In this document: positions 1 to 9,260 of the stretch, one piece after another
Layout of the letters: each line of letters opens with the position of its first letter
Position numbering within the stretch: position 1 is the first letter of the stretch
The notes under the pieces: generated by a model
The model's database searches: none
The model's input: only the letters and a program-made list of their open reading frames with translations
What the model was told of the DNA's origin: nothing
Translations under genes and position numbers: made by a program
Assembly (NCBI RefSeq): GCF_009765355.1
Contig: NZ_VTHK01000004.1
Span: 342,555 to 406,554, forward strand
Length of the DNA: 64,000 nucleotides
Direction of reading: 5' to 3'
From: Amycolatopsis anabasis
Lineage (GTDB): Bacteria; Actinomycetota; Actinomycetes; Mycobacteriales; Pseudonocardiaceae

Positions 1-49
1 TGAGTTCTTCTTCCTTACACCCACCCATACTTGAAGCTCCTGAGGAGGA

Positions 50-2581
50 GTGTTGACCGCCGAGGCCCTGCCCGCCGAGCTGCGGCGCGCGATCGTGCAG
101 ATCGCCCGCACGCCGCGACTGCTGGTCGCCTGCGACTACGACGGCACGCTGGCTCCGATCACGTCCAATCCGGACGAGGCCCGCCCGCTGCCCGAATCGG
201 TCGGCGCGTTGCGTTCGCTCGCCGGATTGCACGAGACGACGACCGCGGTGATCTCCGGGCGCGCACTGCGCGACCTGGCCACCCTGTCCAGACTTCCGGC
301 CGAGGTGCACCTGGTCGGCAGCCACGGATCCGAGTTCGACATCGGTTTCGTGCACGCGCTCGACTCGAAGGCACGCGAGCTGCACCGCAGACTGGAAGCC
401 GAGCTGGAGGAGCTCGTCCTCGACGTCCCCGGGGTGTCGCTGGAGGTGAAACCGGCCAGCATCGCGGTGCACGTGCGGCGCGCCGAGCACGAGGCCGGGC
501 GGCGCGTGCTCGCCACCGTCCACAATGGACCGTCTACTTGGGAAGGCGTGTCGACCACCGACGGCAAGGAGGTCGTCGAGCTGGCGGTCGTCCAGACCGA
601 CAAGGGCCGCGCGCTGGACACCCTCCGCCACCAGGTCGGCGCGACCGCGGCGATCTTCCTCGGCGACGACGTCACCGACGAGAAGGCGTTCGCGCGGCTG
701 TCCGGTCCGGACGTCGGCATCAAGGTCGGCACCGGTGATTCCCTTGCCGCCTACCGGGTTCCGGACACCGTGGACGTGGCGACCGTGCTCGCGTTCATGC
801 TGGAGGAGCGCCGCACCTGGCTGTACGGCGAGCAGGCTCCGCCGATCGAGCGGATCTCCATGCTGGCCAACGAGCGTTCGGTCGCGCTGCTCACCCCGGA
901 CGCCCGGCTGACCTGGCTCTGCCACCCCGGCCCGGACGCGCCCGCGGTGTTCGCCGACCTGCTCGGCGGCCCCGGCGCCGGGCACTTCACCATCCGGCCG
1001 CACCGCAACGGCCTGCCGCTGGGCCAGCGGTACCTGCCGAACACGATGACCGTGGAGACCCGCTGGTCGCGGCTGCTGGTCACGGACTACCTGGAACCGG
1101 AGAGCCCGGCGCACCGCACCGATCTGGTCCGGGTGATCTCCGGTGAGGCGGTCGCCGAGGTGACCTTCGCGCCGCGGCCGGAGTTCGGCGGCGTGCCGGT
1201 CCGGCTGCTGCCCGAGGACGACGGCCTGCGCGTGCTCGGCACCTCGGAGCCGTTCGTGCTGCGCGCCCCCGGCGTGCGGTGGGAGATCAACTCGGACGGC
1301 CTGCACGACACCGCGACCGCGCTCGTCCAACCCGCCCCGGAGAAGCCGGTGGTGCTGGAGCTGCGCTGCGGCACCACCGATCTCGGCCGCCACGAACTGT
1401 CCGAAGTGGATCGCCGGGCGCGGGCGGGGGCGTACTGGAGCGACTGGGCCAGCACGCTGAAACTGCCGCCGGTCGAAACCGATCTGGTCGGCCGGTCCGC
1501 GCTGACCCTGCGCGGCCTGGTGAACACCGACACCGGCGGCGTGCTGGCGGCGGCCACCACCTCGCTGCCGGAGGAGATCGGCGGCGTGCGCAACTGGGAC
1601 TACCGGTACTGCTGGGTCCGCGACGCGGCGTTCACCGTGCGCGAGCTGGTGGCGCTCGGTTCGCTGGACGAGGCCGAGGGTTACCTGCGGTGGCTGCACG
1701 GGGTGCTCGCCACCCTGGCCGGCCCGGAACGGCTGCACCCGCTGTACACGCTCGCCGGCACCCAGATCGGCGCCGAAGCGGTGATCGACTCGCTGCCGGG
1801 GTACGCGGGTTCGCGTCCGGTGCGGGTCGGCAACCTGGCCAACCACCAGGTGCAGCTGGACGTGTTCGGCCCGGTCGTCGAGCTGGTGGTCGCGCTGGCC
1901 CAGGCGCGCGGCGAGCTGCGGGACGAGGACTGGCAGCTGGTGCGCGCGATGGCCGAGGCGGTGGCCCGGCGCTGGTTCGAACCGGACCACGGCATCTGGG
2001 AGGAGCGGCACGTGCCGCGCCACCGGGTGTACTCGCGGGTGATGTGCTGGGTGACCATCGACCGGGCGATCAAGCTCGGCGAAGTCTACGAGCGCGACAT
2101 CCCGCCCGGCTGGGCCGGGCTGCGCGACCAGATCGCCGCGGACGTGCTGGAGAACGGCTGGAACGAAGAGGTGCAGGCGTTCACCACCGCCTACGACGGC
2201 GTCGATCTGGACGCGGCGTCGCTGTTCGTCGGCCTCGCCGGGCTGATCGACCCGAGCGATCACCGGTTCCAGTCGACGGTGACCGCGATCGAGGCGGAAC
2301 TGCGCAGCGGTTCCACGGTCTACCGCTACCGGCGCGACGACGGCCTGCCCGGCGGCGAAGGCGGCTTCCACCTGTGCGCGGCCTGGCTGGTCGAGTCCTA
2401 CCTGCTGACCGGCCGCCGCACCGAGGCGGAAGAACTGTTCGAACAACTGGTCAAATCGGCGGGCCCGACCGGCCTGCTGCCCGAACAGTACGACCCGATC
2501 GCCGAACGCTCGCTGGGCAACCACCCGCAGGCATACTCGCACCTGGGCCTCATCCGCTGCGCGAACCTGCTTTCCCAGTGA
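50..2581 (+). CDS. otsB: Trehalose-6-phosphate phosphatase fused to GH15 glucoamylase/trehalase-like domain
   Basis: Two-domain cytosolic protein of about 843 residues. Residues 1-245 form a HAD-type trehalose-phosphatase: nucleophile motif DYDGT at D29 and the metal motif GDDVTDE near residue 205. Residues about 265-843 form an (alpha/alpha)6 GH15 domain with NWDYRYCWVRDA near 515 and likely catalytic acids in GIWEERH (about 650) and LLPEQYD (about 811). The phosphatase half should release trehalose from trehalose-6-phosphate. GH15 members in actinobacteria include trehalases, so the two halves may make and hydrolyse the same sugar; the GH15 substrate is inference. A GAGGAGG Shine-Dalgarno at 42-48 is very close to GTG 50, so TTG 53 is an equally good start. 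The window opens with a TGA that may end an upstream gene. Confidence 0.9.
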   Translation: MLTAEALPAELRRAIVQIARTPRLLVACDYDGTLAPITSNPDEARPLPESVGALRSLAGLHETTTAVISGRALRDLATLSRLPAEVHLVGSHGSEFDIGFVHALDSKARELHRRLEAELEELVLDVPGVSLEVKPASIAVHVRRAEHEAGRRVLATVHNGPSTWEGVSTTDGKEVVELAVVQTDKGRALDTLRHQVGATAAIFLGDDVTDEKAFARLSGPDVGIKVGTGDSLAAYRVPDTVDVATVLAFMLEERRTWLYGEQAPPIERISMLANERSVALLTPDARLTWLCHPGPDAPAVFADLLGGPGAGHFTIRPHRNGLPLGQRYLPNTMTVETRWSRLLVTDYLEPESPAHRTDLVRVISGEAVAEVTFAPRPEFGGVPVRLLPEDDGLRVLGTSEPFVLRAPGVRWEINSDGLHDTATALVQPAPEKPVVLELRCGTTDLGRHELSEVDRRARAGAYWSDWASTLKLPPVETDLVGRSALTLRGLVNTDTGGVLAAATTSLPEEIGGVRNWDYRYCWVRDAAFTVRELVALGSLDEAEGYLRWLHGVLATLAGPERLHPLYTLAGTQIGAEAVIDSLPGYAGSRPVRVGNLANHQVQLDVFGPVVELVVALAQARGELRDEDWQLVRAMAEAVARRWFEPDHGIWEERHVPRHRVYSRVMCWVTIDRAIKLGEVYERDIPPGWAGLRDQIAADVLENGWNEEVQAFTTAYDGVDLDAASLFVGLAGLIDPSDHRFQSTVTAIEAELRSGSTVYRYRRDDGLPGGEGGFHLCAAWLVESYLLTGRRTEAEELFEQLVKSAGPTGLLPEQYDPIAERSLGNHPQAYSHLGLIRCANLLSQ

Positions 2582-2585
2582 CACC

Positions 2586-2621
2586 CCGGTGGGTGGAAAG
2601 CACGCGCTTTCCACCCACCGG
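2586..2621. terminator. Bidirectional hairpin terminator
   Basis: Perfect 16-bp inverted repeat (arm CCGGTGGGTGGAAAGC, 2586-2601; complement 2606-2621) with a 4-base loop. It lies between the converging otsB-GH15 gene and the LGFP-repeat gene and can serve both. There is no U-tract, which is usual in high-GC actinobacteria. Confidence 0.8.
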
Positions 2622-2627
2622 CGGCGT

Positions 2628-4826
2628 TCAGTTCCGGAACACGAAGGTCTCCCCGGTCGACCGGTCCCATTCGATCCAGCCGTGCTGGAAATTGCTGCGG
2701 CGGCCGCGCAGCGAATCGAACTCGTCGCTGGTCGGGTAGCCCAGGTCAGATCTCTCCGCCCCCAGCGACGCCCACTTCGCGCGGATCGCCCCGTACACCG
2801 CGAACTCCCCGGTGGCAGGCGACCAGTAGATCGCACTACCGGCCTTGCTGAAGTTGACGAACTGACCGACGCCGTCCGAGGTGGCGACCTGGTCGGTCGT
2901 GGGGTAGCCGAGGATGCCCCGCTCCCATTCGAGCTTCGCCCACTTTTCCCGGATCGCCCCGTAGACGTTGTGCGCGCCGGTCTGCGGAGTCCAGTAGACC
3001 GAGGCGCCCTTCTTGAAGTGGTTGAACCGGCCGATCCCGTCCGGCGTCGCCGCGAAGTCGGTCACCGGCGGTCCCATCGCGACGTGGCCACCCAGGCGCA
3101 GGTAACCCGCGAGAACCTCGCCCTGGGTCTGGTAAGCCCACTGCCACGCGGGGTCGAGGTCGCTGTACATCCGCCCGCCCGGGAAGTCCTGGAACAGGAC
3201 GTTCCCGTCGCGCTGCTCCGCACCGGCGGGGTCGCCGAGCCGCACGCGTAGCGCGTCGTCGTTGGCGACCCGGCGGGCAATCGGCGAAACCCGCTTCGGG
3301 AACGGATCGTCGGCGCGCCACGAAGCGCCGCTGTCACCCTTCTCGCCGATCCACAAGCCCCATTCACCGTAGGCGCCCGTACCACCGTGCCGGATGAAGT
3401 AGCCGCGCGATGCGAAGGATTCGAGGGATGCCTCCGAGTCGGTCAGGCCCGGCTGTACGCACCAGGTCGCTTCGCGCCGGAACTGCTCACTGGCGTCATC
3501 GCTGATGACCTGCACCTCGATGCCGGTGAGCTTGACGAAGTTGCCGGGATTTTCGGCCGAGTTGAAGGAAAAGCAACTGGGGTCGGCGAGTCCGGGCATG
3601 ATCGTCCAGGTGGCGAACTCGTGCCGCGAATCCGGGCCGGTGTAGCGACCGGCTCCGACCGTCGCCACGCCGTATTCGGCGTGCAGGTACAGGCCCTTCA
3701 TCCCGGGTGTGGTCGCTTGGAACGACTGCGTCAGGGCTTCGTACTGCCCGATGCGCAGGAACCGATCCACATCGTCCGGGGTGCCCCGCAGCGCGGCCAA
3801 CGCCGCTTCCGCCAGGCGCGGGCGGATGCGGCTGTTGATGGCCTGCGTCCGGATCTGCGCGGCCCGCGCCCGAGCCGCCTCGCGCCTCCGCTGCTCCTGG
3901 AGCTCGGAATCCCGCCGGCTGGCCTCGTGGATCCCGGTATAGATGAAGGCCTTCCAGTCCGCCGGATCGGAGCTGCGCAGCGCCCGTTCCGCCGCCGCGG
4001 CCACCTCGGTGTCGGGGGCCGCCCGGTTCGCGATGAGGCGGACGAAGCTCTCGTCGGACAGCGCCAGCACCTCGTCCGTCGCGACGATCCCGAGTACGGA
4101 CGCCGCGGACGCCTTCTTCTGCCGGTGCTCCAGTTCCAGCCGCTTCTTCTCGTCGTTGGCGTTGTTCCGGTCGATCTCGTCCTGGACGTCCTGGCCCCAG
4201 GCGTTGCGCAGCCCGTTGCGGAGGAACTCCTTCTGGTCGGCTTCCGTCCCGTCGAAGGCCGCCTCCGCCGCCTTCCTCGCCAGCGGGCGAGTTCCGTCCG
4301 ACGGGATCTTCCGGTAGAGCCAGAAGACGAAGTCCCGGTAGCTCTGCAGCAGGTCGTTCGGCGCGACGTCGTTGATCCCGATGACCGACGCGGCGGAACG
4401 CTTCAGCTCCTGCGCGAGCCGCGCCTCCTGCTCATCGCGAACCTGGTTGTCCTGATCCCGCTTCAGGGCTTCGCGAGCGCCGGTGCGGATCCATTGGGTG
4501 CATTCGGCGTCGGTGCCGCTCAACGCCAGTTCCGCCGAGGCCCGCACCTCCCGCTTCCCCGCGGACACCTTCCACAGCTCGAACACGAACGTCCGGTCGG
4601 TCATGCCCAGGTACTTCGAATCCGCCGGCAGCATGCCGAAGGCGCTCAGCACCTGGAGTTTCTCCGCCACCGACGAACTGTCCGACTGCGGAGCGGCCTC
4701 CGCGGGGGCTACCCGGGAGGAACCGGTATCGGCCAGTGCGGGCGGGGTGGTCAGCAATCCCGGAACTACCAGTGCCGCGGAAGCCAGCACAAATCCGCGT
4801 ACGACCGGCTTGGTCGGTCTTCGCAT
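2628..4826 (-). CDS. Secreted ALF-repeat protein with LGFP cell-wall repeats
   Basis: Exported protein of about 732 residues, function unknown. An N-terminal signal peptide (MRRPTKP, hydrophobic core, PPALADT) leads into several 40-45 residue ALF-type repeats (Pfam family of short Ala/Leu/Phe repeats), for example ALRGTPDDVDRFLRIGQYEA. A central segment (about 440-500, FASRGYFIRHGG) resembles an AbfB-type carbohydrate-binding fold. The C-terminal 170 residues carry LGFP repeats (ILGYPTTDQ, DLGYPTSDEF, with YGAIREKWA spacers), known in actinobacteria as cell-wall association modules. ATG 4826 is preferred over TTG 4832 because AGAAGGGA lies about 10 bases upstream. It follows the putative immunity gene by 70 bases and probably shares its transcript. 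It may anchor or accompany the ALF-repeat toxin; that role is inferred from context. Confidence 0.75.
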   Translation of the reverse strand: MRRPTKPVVRGFVLASAALVVPGLLTTPPALADTGSSRVAPAEAAPQSDSSSVAEKLQVLSAFGMLPADSKYLGMTDRTFVFELWKVSAGKREVRASAELALSGTDAECTQWIRTGAREALKRDQDNQVRDEQEARLAQELKRSAASVIGINDVAPNDLLQSYRDFVFWLYRKIPSDGTRPLARKAAEAAFDGTEADQKEFLRNGLRNAWGQDVQDEIDRNNANDEKKRLELEHRQKKASAASVLGIVATDEVLALSDESFVRLIANRAAPDTEVAAAAERALRSSDPADWKAFIYTGIHEASRRDSELQEQRRREAARARAAQIRTQAINSRIRPRLAEAALAALRGTPDDVDRFLRIGQYEALTQSFQATTPGMKGLYLHAEYGVATVGAGRYTGPDSRHEFATWTIMPGLADPSCFSFNSAENPGNFVKLTGIEVQVISDDASEQFRREATWCVQPGLTDSEASLESFASRGYFIRHGGTGAYGEWGLWIGEKGDSGASWRADDPFPKRVSPIARRVANDDALRVRLGDPAGAEQRDGNVLFQDFPGGRMYSDLDPAWQWAYQTQGEVLAGYLRLGGHVAMGPPVTDFAATPDGIGRFNHFKKGASVYWTPQTGAHNVYGAIREKWAKLEWERGILGYPTTDQVATSDGVGQFVNFSKAGSAIYWSPATGEFAVYGAIRAKWASLGAERSDLGYPTSDEFDSLRGRRSNFQHGWIEWDRSTGETFVFRN

Positions 4827-4896
4827 TTCCAAACAATCCCTTCTCTTTGCCAGGGTTGACCAGCCTGCCGTGACAAGCGGCCGACTTCTGTTCGAA

Positions 4897-5403
4897 TCAA
4901 ATAGTTTTGTTTGAAATCACACCGGTCAACTCCCCGTCAGCGCCGACACCAAATCCAACAAAGCCCGAGACCAGCCACTTGACAGGTGCTACCGGCGACA
5001 GAGAAAGGTACACACTGGTGTCATTCTCTCCAAAAGCGAGAGAACTACGTTCACGAACGAAGTTGACATGCGGGTCCCGCTCCCCCTTCAGCGCGGACCA
5101 TTTTGACACGTCAACTCGGGCCAGACCTTCCGCGATCGGCAGTCCATCATTCCCGAACGGCGGAACATCGCAGCCGGTACGCGGCTTCGTTATCGCCACC
5201 ACGCCCAGTATTCCACCGGAACTCGGTTCAACTTTTAACTCCACGTATCCTTCATTCGCCCCTCCGTATCGTTCTTCAACCAGATAGTAGATCGAATCCA
5301 CGCATTCCTGACCAGGATCAAAGTCGATGGACAACGGCAGGTATTCATCACTTCTGTCGACCGGCACTTTCGACGGCCCGACGGCGGCTACCATGAGTCC
5401 CAT
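4897..5403 (-). CDS. Putative immunity protein paired with the upstream ALF-repeat toxin
   Basis: 168-residue protein with no signal peptide or membrane segment and no family I can name. Its ATG (5403-5401) lies 2 bases after the toxin stop (TGA 5408-5406), the tight arrangement typical of toxin/immunity pairs. The protein is acidic with alternating beta-like segments, and the DNA is clearly less GC-rich than flanking genes, as is the toxin tip. Position, size and composition suggest a cytosolic inhibitor of the toxin domain. A second in-frame ATG is three codons downstream. Other explanations, such as a small unrelated hypothetical gene, cannot be excluded. Confidence 0.6.
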   Translation of the reverse strand: MGLMVAAVGPSKVPVDRSDEYLPLSIDFDPGQECVDSIYYLVEERYGGANEGYVELKVEPSSGGILGVVAITKPRTGCDVPPFGNDGLPIAEGLARVDVSKWSALKGERDPHVNFVRERSSLAFGENDTSVYLSLSPVAPVKWLVSGFVGFGVGADGELTGVISNKTI

Positions 5404-5405
5404 GA

Positions 5406-8400
5406 TCAGAATCCTACATACCTGGCATGAAAAAGAGCGGGAAGCGGCCCCGTCTTGGGCGGACCGAACTTGAGTTCCCAGCCTGCGACCACGATCATCT
5501 CATCAAACTTGATGCCGTTCCTGGCCGCTATAGAGACGGCTTTCCACAGACTGGCCAATTCCACAGCCGTCTGAGCACTTCTCATTTCAGGCCTGACCGC
5601 CTTCCCCAGCACGAAGTCGCGTATATGTTTCGAGCCATTCGGGTGCACCCATATCTTGACACCGGCCTGAGTGGTCAACTCGAACGACTGCGGGATCTTC
5701 GTCCCTTCCCAGACTTCCTGCGTAGCGTTGACAAAGTTCCAGATGTTCGGGCAGGCGGCAGCAGATCGGGAATCACCAAGAGCTTCAGAAGCTATTCGCC
5801 CCTTCTGCTCCTCCCTGAGGGCGACCACACCGGTACGCACCGGGACGCAGATTGTAATGCCGTGGATTTCCTCAAGAACCCCTCTACCCCACCTGGACCG
5901 GGAAAGGAATCCGGCAAGCCCGCCGACAACACGGGCGATGGCCGTGGTCACGGCAGGAAGTTTGCCAAGGACAGCAAGGAAAGAGCCGATATTTATGACG
6001 GTCCAGAGACAGCTCGCGATATTTCCTTCACCAAAACAACGTTTGGCATCGGTGATACCAAGCAAGCCGTTGAGGACTTCGGCCCCTATTTCGACCAGGA
6101 ACTCCACGACGGTCTTGTTCGCCGCGGCGAGACCGTCGCGATACTGTTGAACGAGTTCAGGGCCACCGGCCGCCGTCAGCATTTCTATTTCGTCCGGCGT
6201 CAGGTCCGGAATGGTTGGGTCGAGTTGGCCCGCGACCTGGCGGCGGCGTTCGGCTTCGTCGCGGCGGGCCTGGTCTTCCGCCCGGTCCGCCGCTTGCTGT
6301 GCGGCTGTCGCGCTGCCCATGGCGTTCTGCGCGGCCTGGGTGGCGCGGTTGGCCGCTTCCTGGGCCCGGTCGGCGGCCGCGCGGGCCGCGGCCGCATCGG
6401 CTTCGGCTCGGCGGGCGGCATCCTGCGCAGCCGCGGCATCGGCTTCCGCGCGGCTGGCGGCGTCGCGGGCCGCGGCGGCATCGCGTTCCGCCGCGTCCGC
6501 CGCACGACCGGCGATGGCCGCGTCCGAGTTGGCCTGGTTCGCCGCCGCGCGGGCGGCGACCGCGTCCGCGCGGGCTTGGGCGTCGGCCTGATTGGCCCGT
6601 TCCCCCGCCGCCCGGGCGGCGGCGCCGTCGATGGCGGCATCGGCGGCCGCCTTCTGGGCGTCGGCGGCCGAACGAGCGGCAGCGGCAGCGGAGGCGGCGG
6701 CCGCGGCAGCGGCTTCGTAGGCCGGTTTCACCTCGCCCGCCGCACGGTCCGCGGCCTCCCTCGCCCGCTGTGCGGCGAGTTCGGCTTCCGCAGCCCGGTC
6801 GGCGGCGGCCTTGGCCTGCTCGGCGCCGACCAGCTTCGCCTGGTTGGCGACCTCGGTCACGAAATCGGCGTCGATGTCCGCACCGGTGAACGGGGCCACC
6901 ACGGAGATCGCGGTGTTCGCCGGTTCGATGATCGCGTTCGACGACGCCCGCGCCGCCTGGGACGCGCGGACCGCGATTCCCGCCTGGGTCGCGGCCGAAA
7001 CCGATTCGGCCGCCGCGGCGTCGGCCTCGGCACGTGTCCGGTCGGCGGCCTGCAATGCCAGCCTGGCCTCCGAAGCCGCTTGCTCGGCGAGTTGCACCGC
7101 GGCCCGAGCGTGCTCGGCGGCCTGAGCCTCCGCGACCGTGGCCTCGGCTGCCTTGGCGTTGGCCTGCAACGCGAACGCGTGCGTGGCAGCAGCCAGGGCC
7201 TCGGCTTCGTTCGCCGCCTGGTTCGCTCGCGCCGCGTGGTACTGGGCTTCGTTCGCCGCGGCCCGGGCCCGGGCCGCCGCCTGAGTCGCCTCGGTCGCAT
7301 GCCCCCTCGCCCGCACCGCGGCACCGGTCGCGTTGTCCGCCGCGGCCCGCGCGTCGCGCGCCGCCTGGGTGGCGATGTTCGCCTCGGTCCGCGCGTCCGC
7401 GGCGGCACGGTTCGCCGCGTCCGCGTGCTCGGTGCCCCGGGCCCGGGCCGCCGCCGATTCCATCGCCTGTGCCTTGGCCTCGGCCGACTGCCGCGCCTGC
7501 TCGGCCCCGTAGGCCCGGTCCCGCGCCGCCGCCGCGTTGCGTTCCTCCGCCTGCGCGCCGTCCGCCGCCTGGTTCGCGACCGTTTCCTTCGCTTGCGCGT
7601 TCTGCATCGCCGTGTGCGCGATCCCGGCCTGCCGGTCCGCCTCACCCCGCGCGATCCGGGCATTCGCCGCTTCCTGCTCGGCCTTCGCCCGCTCCGACGC
7701 CGCGGTCGCCCGCTCGCGCTCGGCGACCTGCCGTGCGGCGGCAGCTTTACGCTGCTCGTCCTCCGCGGTCAACCGCGCCTGATGCGTCCGCGCCGCGGCC
7801 GCCCATGCCTGCCGCTCTGCCTCTTCGGCTTCCAGGCGCGCCTGGTGCGCCCGCGCCGCCGCGTCCTGCGCCGCGATCGCCTGCAGGCGCGCGGCCTCGG
7901 CGAGTTGCGCGGCCGAACGGGCGTGCTCCTCCGCGTGCAACCGCCACCGGTGAGCCTCTTCGGCGTGCCGCTCGGCCTTTTCCTGCGCATCCCGCGCAGC
8001 ATCGGTCGCCGCGGTCGCGTCGATCGTGTGCTGCGCGGTCTGCGAAGCACTCACCGCCGCCTGCGCGGCCGCAGCCATGCCCTGCGCCATCCGGGCCCAC
8101 TGCGACCCGTACGGCAGGTTGACCTCGACGAGCACGTTCGCCTCGACCGTCGCCCGGGCCGCGGCCTGCTGCGCCGCCGTCGCCGCGTCCCCGGCATACC
8201 CCAGCTGACGTGCGACCTCACGCTTCGCGTCGGCGAAGGAATCCGGCGAGTGGTGCCCGCCCGCCTCATTCGCGGCGAGGATCTGCGCGGCCCGTCGCGC
8301 TTCGTTACCCGCCGAGATCATCGCGTTCGCCGCGCGCTGCAGCGCCCGCACGCCTTCACCGTGCGCGATCAGCAGGTTCTTCCGCGCCTGCGACGCCCGC

Positions 8401-9215
8401 GCCGCGCGCTTGGCCAGTTCGCTGAGCTGGTCCGCGGCCTTCTGCCGCTCCTCCTGCTCCTTGAGATACGCCTCGCGGTCGGCCGCGTCCTTCTTCGCCG
8501 CGACCAGGTACCCGTTGTTCAGGAACTCGGCGATCGCCGCATCCCCGGCGACCAGTGCCGCCCGCGCGGCCTTCTGCACCTCCGGGCTGCCGACATCCGC
8601 CAGCATCTGCACCCGCGCCCGCAACGTCGCCAGACGGTCCCGGTCGAGCTGCGCCGCCTGCTCGTCCCGCATCTTCGCGATTTCGGCGCCATAGGCCAGG
8701 AAGCACTCGCGGTCGTAGTCGGTGCCCGCGAGGACTCGCGTGACCTCCCCTCGGAAGTACGGGCCGCCCTGGCCCACCAGCGCCTCGATCTTGGCCCGGT
8801 TCTGGCGCGCGGTCTCCTGCTTTCGAGCCGTCGCCCGGGCTCGAGCCTCGTCCACCCCCGTCCGCAGGAACGTCATGATCGTGGCGCTGTCCCCGTTCAG
8901 CGCGACCGCCGCCGCCTCGCGGACCTCCACGTCCTCGTCCAGCTGCGCGAGGTCGGCCACCAGTCGCCGGTAGCGGGGATCGCCGAGGTCCCCCACCCCC
9001 GACTTGCCGTCCCACTCCTTCCACTCCGACCCCGGCATCGGGCGCGGAGGCTCGCCGCCCGGATCGTCCGCGACGGCCGATGCCGCCACCGCGGGGGCGG
9101 ACGAGACCGGTTGCACCAGCCCCGCCAGCACCGCCACCGCCAGCAGCAGCACGATCGTTCTTCGCATCTGCCGCGCACGCAGCATCAACGCACGTCTCAC
9201 GCGCATCACAAACAC
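5406..9215 (-). CDS. Giant secreted ALF-repeat/alanine-rich coiled-coil protein with C-terminal toxin-like domain
   Basis: 1269-residue exported protein. Order: basic N-terminus and hydrophobic signal (MRRTIVLLLAVAVLAG); three or more ALF repeats (about 75-270); a very long Ala/Glu/Arg-rich helical stalk (about 290-1000, with recurrent AARDAA/ADRAAAEA-type heptads); a short acidic linker (PDLTPDEIEML); a hydrophobic pretoxin-like segment (LLGITDAKRCFGEG, then LWTVINIGSFLAVLGK); and a 140-residue tip containing KIWVHPNGSKHIRDF and VVAGWELKFGPP. This architecture (signal, repeats, stalk, variable tip, adjacent small gene) is that of a polymorphic toxin. The tip's activity is unknown. GTG 9215, GTG 9209 and ATG 9206 are all possible starts; CCGGGG upstream fits the inner ones. 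The last ~260 codons are lower in GC than the stalk. Confidence 0.7.
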   Translation of the reverse strand: MFVMRVRRALMLRARQMRRTIVLLLAVAVLAGLVQPVSSAPAVAASAVADDPGGEPPRPMPGSEWKEWDGKSGVGDLGDPRYRRLVADLAQLDEDVEVREAAAVALNGDSATIMTFLRTGVDEARARATARKQETARQNRAKIEALVGQGGPYFRGEVTRVLAGTDYDRECFLAYGAEIAKMRDEQAAQLDRDRLATLRARVQMLADVGSPEVQKAARAALVAGDAAIAEFLNNGYLVAAKKDAADREAYLKEQEERQKAADQLSELAKRAARASQARKNLLIAHGEGVRALQRAANAMISAGNEARRAAQILAANEAGGHHSPDSFADAKREVARQLGYAGDAATAAQQAAARATVEANVLVEVNLPYGSQWARMAQGMAAAAQAAVSASQTAQHTIDATAATDAARDAQEKAERHAEEAHRWRLHAEEHARSAAQLAEAARLQAIAAQDAAARAHQARLEAEEAERQAWAAAARTHQARLTAEDEQRKAAAARQVAERERATAASERAKAEQEAANARIARGEADRQAGIAHTAMQNAQAKETVANQAADGAQAEERNAAAARDRAYGAEQARQSAEAKAQAMESAAARARGTEHADAANRAAADARTEANIATQAARDARAAADNATGAAVRARGHATEATQAAARARAAANEAQYHAARANQAANEAEALAAATHAFALQANAKAAEATVAEAQAAEHARAAVQLAEQAASEARLALQAADRTRAEADAAAAESVSAATQAGIAVRASQAARASSNAIIEPANTAISVVAPFTGADIDADFVTEVANQAKLVGAEQAKAAADRAAEAELAAQRAREAADRAAGEVKPAYEAAAAAAASAAAAARSAADAQKAAADAAIDGAAARAAGERANQADAQARADAVAARAAANQANSDAAIAGRAADAAERDAAAARDAASRAEADAAAAQDAARRAEADAAAARAAADRAQEAANRATQAAQNAMGSATAAQQAADRAEDQARRDEAERRRQVAGQLDPTIPDLTPDEIEMLTAAGGPELVQQYRDGLAAANKTVVEFLVEIGAEVLNGLLGITDAKRCFGEGNIASCLWTVINIGSFLAVLGKLPAVTTAIARVVGGLAGFLSRSRWGRGVLEEIHGITICVPVRTGVVALREEQKGRIASEALGDSRSAAACPNIWNFVNATQEVWEGTKIPQSFELTTQAGVKIWVHPNGSKHIRDFVLGKAVRPEMRSAQTAVELASLWKAVSIAARNGIKFDEMIVVAGWELKFGPPKTGPLPALFHARYVGF

Positions 9216-9260
9216 ACCCCGGTGATAAGAGAAGGAATGGGAAAGAGAGAAAAGAGCGGG

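Noticed and set aside
1..49. 3' end of an upstream otsA
   Set aside because: Only an opening TGA is visible, too little to name a gene.
4897..5403. Assignment of the small protein to a named immunity family such as SUKH
   Set aside because: I see none of the expected motifs; only its position and composition support immunity.
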